A DNA stretch of 64,000 nucleotides from Sphaerolaimus hirsutus (lineage: Eukaryota > Nematoda > Chromadorea > Monhysterida > Sphaerolaimidae), in NCBI GenBank assembly GCA_964036195.1, contig OZ038457.1, positions 7,839,147 through 7,903,146 on the forward strand. Reading direction: 5' to 3'. Made by a program: the position numbers and the translations under genes. Positions 53,101 to 64,000 of the stretch are shown piece after piece; within the stretch, counting starts at the first letter, position 1, and the number at the start of each line of letters is the position of its first letter. A model generated the notes under the pieces. It did no database searches. It saw only the letters and a list, made by a program, of their open reading frames with translations, and had not been told where the DNA came from.

Positions 53101-55011
53101 TTGTTAGAATTACTGAACTTCTTTTTAAATTATATGTAAAGGTAAGTATTTATTTTTTACTCACCAAAAAGTGTAGAAAATGTAAAATACTTTTTTTACT
53201 CGTACTCGTGCGTAAATGTGAGTAAAATACTTTTTTTCCCAGGAAAATGTAAAAGCGAGTACTTTTCCCCTTAGAAAACGTAAAAGCTACTACTTTTTAC
53301 ATGTGAGAGTGAGTTTTGCACTGGAAGACACAATAGATGTCGTTTTTTAGTGATTTTTTAGCATTTCTTAGAAAAATTATATGATTTCTTCAAAATCTTC
53401 TGATTTTAGTATCAGAAAATTGTGATTTTAGCAAAAAAAATACATTTTCTCTGTACGCGTGTACTTTTAAAATGTATGCGTAAAAGTGAGTACACTAATT
53501 TTTTGAATAGTATATGTAAATGTATTTACCGCGTACTCGCGTACGCGTATTTTTCGAGTAAATGTACGTACATTTTAACAACAGTGCTATACACAATTAA
53601 TAAATAACTATGAAACTTGAAATCACATAAAACTATTTTATCCAAATTAAGTTGACACGAAATCAGTTGACATCCAGCTAGTGGGAGCCCGATGCGGTGA
53701 CTGGTCCAGCGGTGTTTACACATCGTGACGTTATATGTATTTTGGTAGGTTGCAAATCGGCTGCGTCAAGCGGCAATTAAATGCTAACAAACGCACTTCG
53801 CTAAGGCAAGCGTCAGATATATCAGATGAAGCTTTGGAGTATTAGTAGGTATCCTAACTTGCATTTGACTTTTCAGTCCGAATAGAGTAAACATCCATTC
53901 AATTGAATTGAACTACAACGATTGTCGATTGAAATTTGACAGCCCGTTTAAAACTTTTGGATGGCCGATGACAGTGATTTTGAAAATCTTACTGGAAATT
54001 TGTCACCAATACAGGGTGCAGTCTTAGTGCAGTTGCTAGTATGAACAGAAATGCGAGCGCTTGTCGACTCAGCCATTGTTGTGTGTTTACTATTCAATAA
54101 TATTTAAAAATATGGAATTTCCTTCCATTTCAGCTCGGACCAATTTTGGAGAAAAACCGTCAGTCGAATCTGCAAACGGGCAATACGTTTTTTTGGAGAA
54201 GGGGGGGTTGGCATTTATATTTTTGCCGCATTTGAGTACTGAAAAATCCTGATGCTAACAGTTGATGATCCGTAGCTGGCCCGATAATGATGCAAATCCT
54301 TATGGAAAATTTGCTCGTTGATATTTGCGCTCACTGAATCTGCCGTGTGAAAACTGGCACACTAGTCAAAATATATTATCGTATATCCTTGAAAAAGTCC
54401 CCCCTCTTGTGAGCGTGAGGAAAAATAACTCCCCCTCGAATAACTTCCCCCACTTTGATGGGTAGAAAACGTTTCACATTTCACATTTATAAAAAACGTT
54501 TGTCTTTTAATGGCTTATCGTGCAACTAGTGTTCACCACCATTGAGTTCACTGAGTTCATTGTGAATTTTGTATTCCTACAAATGATATGTCACCAAATT
54601 TACCCCATTTGTGCGGTAATCTGATTGTACATTTAACTGAAAATTCAGTTAAAAAGATTCCTAACTCACCCCTCGAATAAGTCCCCCTAAAATATTCTCA
54701 CGAAAAAAGAACTCCCCGGGGCATTTATTCGAGGATATACGGCAATTCGGTAGAGAAAAGTGCAAAATTTGCAAAGCCACAGGTGGAAATCGAACGTCTC
54801 GCACGCATCGGGAATGCCCTTATTGCAGCTGATCTTCTGAGTTAAGCAGCCAAATTTACAAGACTCTTACCGAGGGTGGGATCCCAAGTTGACAATAGGA
54901 ATTGCAAAAAAATTAAAAATTACCAGACTCAGCTGCCCAACACAGCGTGGTCACCAACAAAGTCAATAAAAGTGGTGATATCCTGATTCGTGCCATTTTA
55001 GCTAGAACCAT
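21098..55011 (-). CDS. Large secreted EGF-sushi-C-type lectin mosaic protein
   Basis: About 33 exons. Exon 1 (55011-54924) encodes the signal peptide MVLAKMARIRISPLLLTLLV. Probable exons follow at 54865-54781 and 54035-53993. From 52878 onward every junction agrees in phase and the sum closes to 1,499 codons ending at TGA 21098-21100: 52878-52753, 52365-52222, 50990-50918, 50743-50637, 45964-45761, 42782-42603, 40646-40476, 39353-39189, 38749-38664, 38030-37898, 36389-36235, 35726-35660, 35124-34918, 33547-33421, 33225-33140, 31490-31373, 30930-30848, 30584-30484, 30130-30025, 28915-28706, 27885-27697, 27167-26952, 26335-26150, 25718-25620, 24748-24662, 23766-23690, 23617-23497, 23109-22966, 22343-22132, 21935-21580 and 21260-21098. 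Domains in order: about eight EGF-like, twelve sushi, one C-type lectin; no transmembrane helix seen. Domain boundaries are mostly phase 1. It is probably an extracellular matrix or surface-bound recognition protein. The link between 53993 and 52878 is unresolved. Confidence 0.87.
22389..22610. mobile_element. R7 (introner-family) element in the lectin-domain intron
   Basis: Left GGGGCTAATCCCAGACCCTG and right CAGGGTCTGGGACTGCCC are flanked by CAGG on both sides. It lies inside the intron between the two lectin exons at 22343 and 22966. Here the intron is larger than the element. Confidence 0.7.
23836..24248. mobile_element. R1 element (TTTCCTCG subtype)
   Basis: Starts TACCGTATTTCCTCGAAATA and ends TCGAGGAAATACGGTA. 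It lies in the intron between the 24748-24662 and 23766-23690 exons. The interior matches the 28111 copy (GTCTATAGAGTCTTATAAATGG). Confidence 0.85.
25330..25560. repeat. AGTTTACTGCCAGT interspersed repeat
   Basis: CACACCAGTTTACTGCCAGT, TGGCATTTGAGTTTGTCATC and ACTCAAATGCATTCAAGGTT match the 15326 and 48497 copies. It lies in an intron of the mosaic gene. Confidence 0.5.
27441..27642. mobile_element. R7-type element beside a sushi exon
   Basis: Left CCAGTCCCGTGCCCTGTAAA and right AATTCACAGGCTGCGGGTCC are inverted, with TGTCATGTCAAGTGTCAA blocks inside. It starts about 55 bp downstream of the sushi exon donor at 27697. Confidence 0.6.
28111..28585. mobile_element. R1 element with expanded C-tracts
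   Basis: Starts TTCCGTATTTCCTCGAAATA and ends TTTCGAGGAAATACGGTA. Runs of 8-14 C are common. It lies in the intron between the 28706-28915 and 27697-27885 sushi exons. Confidence 0.85.
29051..29720. mobile_element. Composite element with 44-bp inverted repeats carrying an R1 copy
   Basis: Left AGCCGGAATTACAGCTCAGC continuing GGCGTTTGACGTGAAATGAT, exactly mirrored on the right. An R1 element fills 29108-29529 at the junction AAAATTGAT/TACCGT, the same junction as in 10602-11286. It lies in the sushi intron between 30025 and 28915. Confidence 0.8.
31650..32750. mobile_element. AATAAAATAAAAT element with a nested R7 element
   Basis: Outer ends CAGGGTTGGCAAAATCTCAG and ATAAAACCAACCCTGG enclose AAATAAAATAAAAT and TTTTTGTAAAATT tandem runs (31670-31860 and 32520-32740). 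An R7-type element with ACAGTCCCAAGCATTGTAAA and GACAATTGACACTTTGCATG palindromes occupies about 31903-32345. It lies in the intron between 33140 and 31490. Confidence 0.65.
33226..33420 (-). mobile_element. Introner: R7 element forming an entire 195-bp intron in a sushi domain
   Basis: In the sense direction the intron starts GTGCCAGTCCCGAACCCTGT and ends GGGACTTCCCCCAG. Splicing joins ACC CG|G TGC ACC TGC, placing the third sushi cysteine correctly (GYLLKGSTR|CTCDIG). The element ends coincide with the splice sites. The flanking target reads CCGG upstream and CAGG downstream. Confidence 0.88.
34318..34905. mobile_element. R7 element interrupted by an R2 element
   Basis: Left GTGCCGGTCCCAAACCCTTT and right CAGGATCTGGGAGGGACTGC-type end (ATCTGGGAGGGACTGCC) belong to R7. 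An R2 element (34534-34860) is inserted in the right part. The inside shows a long hairpin AAATCTTATG/CATAAGATTT. It fills the first part of the intron after the sushi exon donor at 34918. Confidence 0.7.
34534..34860. mobile_element. R2 element nested in an R7 element
   Basis: Starts TACCGTATTTGCTTGAATAG and ends TTCTAGCAAATACGGTA, with the arms AATAATTCCCCCC and GGGGGATTATT. Confidence 0.8.
37165..37415. mobile_element. GCGCCATGGCGC palindromic element with AGTGATGTGAAA ends
   Basis: Left TAGTGATGTGAAAGCGCCAT and right GGCGCTTTTTACATCACTA are inverted repeats. Between them GGCGCTTGGCGCCAT units repeat about ten times. It lies in an intron of the mosaic gene. Confidence 0.75.
37629..37822. 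mobile_element. TATACTCGGCGGACCGCA element
   Basis: Starts TATATACACTCCGCGGACCG and ends TTTGCGGTCCGCCGAGTTA. It lies immediately downstream of the sushi exon 37898-38030. Confidence 0.7.
39365..39495. repeat. GGGGGGCACTTGATTTG tandem repeat
   Basis: About six imperfect 17-20-bp units (GGCACTTGATTTGGGGG). It lies directly at the acceptor side of the EGF exon 39189-39353, so the complementary C-rich strand may serve as its polypyrimidine tract. Confidence 0.75.
39842..40051. mobile_element. R7 (introner-family) element, long hairpin
   Basis: Left TGGCAGTCCCAAGCCCTGTA and right TACAGGGCTTGGGACTGCCC are flanked by CATGG on both sides. Arms of AAGTGTAAAGTAAAGTGTCA are almost fully complementary, so the element is a near-perfect palindrome. 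It lies in the EGF intron between 40476 and 39353. Confidence 0.7.
40855..41005. repeat. ACGGTACGGTAAAT repeat
   Basis: Repeated GGTACGGTAAATTTTC and GCGGTAAACGGT units. Relatives are near 57770-57840, 61760-61860 and 63483-63565. Confidence 0.6.
41136..41553. mobile_element. R1 element
   Basis: Starts CACCGTATTACCTCGAAATA and ends GGGGCTAATAAGGTA. The interior CATCAGTTTTAACGTGTGCT runs in the same direction as the 3243 copy. Confidence 0.8.
42930..43690. repeat. Short tandem repeats: CTGCTCAAAGGTAATC then GGTAAGCCAAAGTGTAT
   Basis: At 42930-43070 five units of CTGCTCAAAGGTAATCTATT (about 29 bp). From 43135 to 43690, dispersed units of GGTAAGCCAAAGTGTATCGA in both directions. It lies in the long intron between the 45761-45964 and 42603-42782 EGF exons. 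Confidence 0.7.
43930..45235. other. Unassigned 1.3-kb intronic segment
   Basis: Less AT-rich than its neighbours and not obviously palindromic. It contains GTTGTGGGGGTGCCCACAAC, GGTGTGGTTACAACACAAGT and TTGGGGGCACCCTCACACAA. Open frames of 80-110 codons occur on both strands but none has a recognisable domain. It may be part of a larger transposon. Confidence 0.4.
45296..45437. repeat. 21-bp tandem repeat, about seven copies
   Basis: The unit ATAAGATTACCAACCATAAA plus T is repeated with almost no divergence. It is an intronic minisatellite that creates artificial open frames on both strands. Confidence 0.9.
46057..46232. mobile_element. TTTCCGTTTTCCG element
   Basis: Starts GGTGTCAACTTTCCGTTTTC and ends AAAATTTTTTTGACACCCC, so the ends form a GGTGTCAA inverted repeat around TTTCCGTTTTCCG runs. 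A longer copy is at 57243-57760. Confidence 0.65.
46630..46815. mobile_element. GCGCCATGGCGC palindromic element
   Basis: Starts AGTAGTGATGGAAAAGCGCC. Units AAAGCGCCATGGCGCTTGGC repeat to about 46815, ending GCGCCAAAAAAGCGCC. It lies in the 4.7-kb intron between EGF exons. Confidence 0.65.
47480..47680. mobile_element. GCGCCATGGCGC palindromic element
   Basis: Starts TAGTGATGTGAAAGCGCCAT as in the 37165 copy and ends GCGCCGAAAAAGCGCCACAT. Confidence 0.65.
48300..48730. mobile_element. Two tandem GCGCCA palindromic segments flanking an AGTTTACTG repeat
   Basis: 48309-48490 and 48615-48725 share TTTTTTGGCGCTTGGCGCCA followed by CCGTCCTCTGGCGCCATTGG almost exactly. Between them lies a 48497-48605 copy of the AGTTTACTG repeat. 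This looks like a local duplication around an insertion. Confidence 0.65.
48840..49140. repeat. CACTTGACAACT / TTCACAAGTAAAATATCAC dispersed tandem repeat
   Basis: GCTCACTTGACAACTA alternates with TTCACAAGTAAAATATCACA four to five times, with about 60-bp spacing. Confidence 0.65.
49851..50178. mobile_element. CATAGGCGGCGCAAG inverted-repeat element
   Basis: Left ACCATAGGCGGCGCAAGGTC and right AGCACTTACGCCACCTATGG are inverted. GACATTCACATTAG motifs and GTGACATTCACAAG occur near the two ends. A partial relative (CATAGGTGGTGCAAGGTCTA) is at 41618-41770. Confidence 0.65.
50744..50917 (-). mobile_element. Introner: R7 element forming an entire 174-bp intron in an EGF domain
   Basis: In the sense direction the intron starts GTGCATTTCCCAGACTCTGA and ends GGTCCGGGACTGCCCCCAG. 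It is flanked by CAGG on both sides. Splicing joins GCC AG|G GGT and restores an EGF domain (DIDECAKCQHTCAHGAIC...FTCACPPGML). The element and intron ends coincide. Confidence 0.88.
51250..51700. repeat. About 200-bp imperfect tandem repeat
   Basis: CAAGTTCACCACCCA-like sequence recurs near 51259, 51457 and 51655. TATCTCCATCCATGG/GTTATAAAGCTGAAACTTTG is paralleled by TATCTCCAGCTGTGATGGCG and TATAACGCTGAAATTTGGGG. It is satellite-like, intronic and non-coding. Confidence 0.6.
51713..52090. mobile_element. CAGGGACGTATCCAGG element, right end missing
   Basis: Left CAGGGACGTATCCAGGATTT, then TTGAGCGGGG, a GCGCCA block and the AATGCGCGCTTGCGCGCAAA motif. The matching right end (CTGGATACGTCCCTG) is absent. 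Confidence 0.7.
52961..53690. mobile_element. GGGCCCTCACTAGCTAGTTGAC element with nested R10
   Basis: Left GGGCCCTCACTAGCTAGTTG and right TGACATCCAGCTAGTGGGAG then CCC are inverted. An R10 element (TTGTTAGAATTACTGAACTT ... ACATTTTAACAACA) interrupts it at about 53096-53583. The sister copy at 62179-62952 lacks R10 and has a different insert. Confidence 0.75.
54377..54742. mobile_element. R2-like element (ATCGTATATCCTTG)
   Basis: Left TATCGTATATCCTTGAAAAA and right ATTTATTCGAGGATATACGG, with CCCCCTCTTGTGAGCGTGAG arms. It lies in an N-terminal intron of the mosaic gene. Confidence 0.65.
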
Positions 55012-55616
55012 CTTGTAAATAAAAAAGATGGAAATTTCGACCGCCGGAAATCAGCAGTTGTAGCTTATAAGTCGATCGCTTCTCAACAAAGGAAAGGTTG
55101 CTGGCATTTTCTATGCTAATTCACTGGGGATCCGATCGCGCATCCTGTCAAGTGACACAGTGAATATGTCAAGTGTCAAAAGAAGTGGCAAGTTGCGTTT
55201 CAAGTGTCAACTGAAAATAGAGCTGGCAAGAATGAGAATGGCACTTCACATGAAAGTGAGACATTTCAAAAGACTTGACTTCACTTGACAAATGGCACTT
55301 TCAAAAGATTATTATCACTTGTCACTTTCCTTATCACTTGTCAAGCTACGAAGGTGCACGCAGAACAGACCAGAAGCAATGTTCCCACGATTCAGAAATG
55401 TCAATGTACAAGATCTTTAACAAAAACCTTTTGCGGCAGCACGTGGGGAGATTCACACACCGAATAATAGTGCCATTGTTAAATTTTGAATATTCAGGCG
55501 TGTTACTTTGATTATTAGATGCTGAAGACAAAATAGCAAACAATCGAATGCGTGAAACTTGTTGGAAGAAGAAAAACATTACAGATATAACGCTGAATAT
55601 TTATTACATTGACCAG

Positions 55617-56245
55617 GGGACAGTCCCGCACGTTGCAATTTGTAAAGGGTGGTATGTCATGTAAAATTTCGATAAAAAGAAATGAAAAATTTTATCGCAT
55701 GACTTGACAATTTGCAATTTGATACTTGACAAATGTGTACAGGGACGTAGCCAGGATTTTTGAGCGGGGGGGGCGGATTGTATACGGAGCCCGGGGAACG
55801 GGGGGGCGGCGCCCCCCCCCCTTAAAATTTTACCACTGTTGTAGGGGAATGGCGCCATGGCGCTGGCGCCATTCGTAGGCGTCACGCCATGGCGCCACTG
55901 GCGTTGGCATTGGCGCCAAAACAGCAGTATACGTCTGTATTTTACAGGCATATACAGCGACATGGACAGAAATTGAGTCCATTTTCACTAGCTTTTAGGC
56001 CGCGGAGACTGGTCAGCCGAAAAGATATGTTGTGAAGGAAGAATGCGCGCTTGCGCGCAAAATTTTTTCAAACTGTCGACAAAATCGTCGTCTGAAAGTG
56101 CCATTTCTGGCACATTTTTTGGTCCGGCCCGGGAAGGGGGGGGGGGGGGGGCGGCCGCCCCCCCCTGGCTACGTCCTTGTATGTGTATGACATTTTTCAT
56201 GACATTAGACACTTCAGTTTACACTTAACAGGGTGCGGGACTGTC
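55617..56245. mobile_element. R7 element carrying a complete CAGGGACGTAGCCAGG element
   Basis: Outer left GGACAGTCCCGCACGTTGCA and outer right CAGGGTGCGGGACTGTC are R7 ends of the GTGCGGGACTG subtype. The second element fills 55740-56179. Confidence 0.75.
55740..56179. mobile_element. CAGGGACGTAGCCAGG inverted-repeat element
   Basis: Left CAGGGACGTAGCCAGGATTT and right CCCTGGCTACGTCCTTG are inverted. Inside are a GCGCCATGGCGC block, a TACGTCTGTATTTTACAGG segment and AATGCGCGCTTGCGCGCAAA. Sisters are at 51713 and 61311. Confidence 0.8.
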
Positions 56246-57242
56246 GTTAGAGGAAGGTCTTCATAGAAACGTTTTTTAAGGTACTCAACAGTTTATTTCA
56301 ATTTCTCACTAGGTAATCAATTTTCGATTACCTAACAATACCATAGCCGCCTTTATGTGCCTGCCACAGGGGCAAATGAAAAATACCTAAATATACAGGA
56401 CAAGAAAACAGGAATATAAATACATAAATATACCTAGGTAAGAGGTTTTAACTTTTCACTGCGATCCTACAAACAAAATGTTGAGCGTACTTTCTATGGT
56501 TGATACATCCTATTTTATATTCATAAGAATAAATAAATAAAGCATTCATAAATGGCATTGAAGATCTCTGGGAGATTTATCAAAATATATAAGAAAAAAG
56601 ATCAAATGTTTTGTACTTTCATTTACCAGGATTTTACAGAAAGATTTAATAATAAATGGTTGTTTTTTGAAACATTTTCTCGGATTTTTTTAGTATCAGA
56701 AAATAAAAAATATCGCATTTTTAAAGATAAATTTATGTTTTTTTCTAGATTTTCGCAGAGGGATTTTATTTTCAAAAATTATGTTTATTTTCAATTTCTC
56801 AAAATCACCTATTTTTCAATGCTATTCAAAACACAAAAACGAAACCTCTAAAAATGCACAATGAGCCATGTGAGAGTTAGAATCACTAGCATCAGCGGAT
56901 GAAATGGAATTCTTAGTTTTGTTGCAAGGAGAAAAGCACAACAAAATCAATTTTTACAAAAACCAAATCTGTGCCTACACAATCAAAAATTTCAATATCC
57001 AAATGTCACGAGTGCTTGCCATGGCTGCTCAGTACCTGTAACATGAAGTTTGTCATTGCGTACTGTGTAAGAGATGATTTCTGAATATGAAACTGTGCAT
57101 TCACAGTTGACACCATTGCCGGCGACAACCCCATCATAACAAAACAGTCAGGCATCGACAAACAAGATGCACTTCACTATGTAAACGTAGATTGGCAGAA
57201 ATTACCGTGCCGTAAATTAAGATTGCGAATTTAATGTACCGT

Positions 57243-57760
57243 ACCTAGCGTGTCAAATTTCCCTTTTCAGTTTCCGTTTTCCGCAGGCAAATTTTTGCCA
57301 TTTTCCGTTCCGTTTTCCGGCTGCTGAAATTTTTTTTCCCATTTTCCGTTTTCCGGCTAAATTTTAATTTTTTCCGTTGTTTTTTTCTCCGTTTTCCGCC
57401 GTTTTTCCGTTTTCCGCCTCAATTTCCATTTTTCTGCATCATTTTACGCTTTTCTGGCTCAACTTTCTGTTTTCTGTTCCAGCCAAACTGGTAAACATTC
57501 ATGCAGATTGTCAATTATGTATAAAAAAATTCCAGTTTCCAGTAAATTTTTCTGTTTCCAGCAAAATTTCTGCAAATTTTTCCACTTCCAGCAAAATTTC
57601 AGCAAATTTTATCCGTTTCCAGCAAATTTTTCCATTTCTGTGCATGTTTCATTTTTCTGTTTCCGTTTTTCCTGCCCCTTTTTCCGCTTTCCGGCCGCTG
57701 AAATTTTTTTTCCGTTTCCATTTTCCATGAACATTTTTTTTGACGCCCTAACCGTACCAT
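57243..57760. mobile_element. TTTCCGTTTTCCG element, long copy
   Basis: Runs of CCGTTTTCCGCC and CCAGCAAAATTTC repeat from CGTGTCAAATTTCCCTTTTC to ACATTTTTTTTGACGCCC. Same ends as 46057-46232. Confidence 0.6.
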
Positions 57761-58027
57761 GTGTTACACGTTTCACATTTACCGTTGTATACCACTTATC
57801 GTAAAATTATCGATTTACCGAACCGAACTGTTTACCGCAGAATGGAAGGTTTATCACACCACTTGCCATAACCGCTCATTGGCGCAGTGCACTGCACAGG
57901 TATAAACCACTGCAGAGCACTGCACCAAGGCTACGCAACGCGTTGCACTGCAACACCCGTCAAATCCTTGTTCAAGTAAACACGAACACAAACACCGCAC
58001 AGTCGCTGGCACCGTTTCAAAGGCGAC

Positions 58028-63964
<5,937 letters not shown>

Positions 63965-64000
63965 CTGTGCGGAGCTACTGACTCGAGAGTGGTGCTAGTT

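Larger units (their letters stand above)
39189..55011 (-). other. Signal peptide and EGF-like domains of the mosaic gene
   Basis: EGF-like blocks: 54865-54781 with 54035-53993 (KFGCLTQKISCNKG, probable), 52878-52753 (DKCLKKPAPC...CECKKGYDGDGYNC), 52365-52222, 50990-50918 with 50743-50637, 45964-45761 (ICRCNEGYDGTGFRC), 42782-42603, 40646-40476 and 39353-39189. Three begin D-I/L-D/N-E-C (DIDECAKC, DLDECATC, DINECMHK), the calcium-binding EGF signature. The 4.7-kb intron 45965-50636 and the 2.8-kb intron 42783-45760 hold only repeats. Confidence 0.8.
55012..58027. other. Intergenic between mosaic lectin and AHCYL genes
   Basis: Holds the promoter side of the mosaic gene and the 3' flank of the AHCYL gene. 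Besides the nested element at 55617-56245 and the TTTTCCG repeat at 57243-57760, the stretch 56250-57240 is AT-rich without a supported exon. Near 55140-55300 AAGTGTCAA/TTGACACTT palindromes resemble R7 interiors. Confidence 0.55.

Overview
This is animal nuclear DNA: short exons (45-356 bp) with GT-AG introns, signal-peptide and membrane receptors, and dense short transposons. The glucuronosyltransferase has the nematode-type acceptor motif (HAGYNSLLETA, PLFGDQ), so a nematode or close relative is the best guess. Splice acceptors are not the strict TTTTCAG of Caenorhabditis. No tRNA, rRNA or CRISPR array was seen.

Five genes can be reconstructed exon by exon. From left to right they are: the 3' part of an L1CAM/neuroglian-type adhesion receptor (+, 1-3135); a UDP-glucuronosyltransferase (-, 10479-5281, 523 codons); a Cys-loop receptor subunit of the nicotinic type (-, 17332-12278, 443 codons); a very large secreted mosaic protein with about eight EGF-like domains, twelve sushi/CCP domains and a C-type lectin domain (-, 55011-21098, about 1,570 codons); and an AHCYL/IRBIT-type adenosylhomocysteinase-like protein (-, from beyond the right edge to 58028, at least 525 codons). 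Exon lengths and phases close to whole codons for four of the genes; one internal link near the N-terminus of the mosaic gene is unresolved. The genes are unrelated in function and form no pathway; two are cell-surface receptors, one is secreted, one is an ER detoxification enzyme and one is cytosolic.

The space between exons is packed with terminal-inverted-repeat elements of at least ten families, many nested. They include CCGTATT..CCTCGAAATACCCCC elements, CCGTATTTGCTYGAATAATTCCCCC elements, TATACTCGGCGGACCGCA elements, GCGCCA-rich palindromes and CAGGGACGTAGCCAGG elements.

The main discovery is that one family (ends CAGTCCCAGACCCTG...CAGGGTCTGGGACTG, about 170-300 bp) behaves as an introner. 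In three separate genes or domains an intron is exactly one element. It is flanked by a duplicated CAGG-like site that supplies both splice sites: CAG|GTGCCAGTCCC...GGGACTGCCCCAG|G. Removing the element restores a conserved protein. A second, different inverted-repeat family forms an intron in the AHCYL gene at the same CAGG target but with a GG-AG border. Inverted copies of the first family split the coding exons of the receptor and glucuronosyltransferase genes, where no simple GT-AG pair restores the frame.
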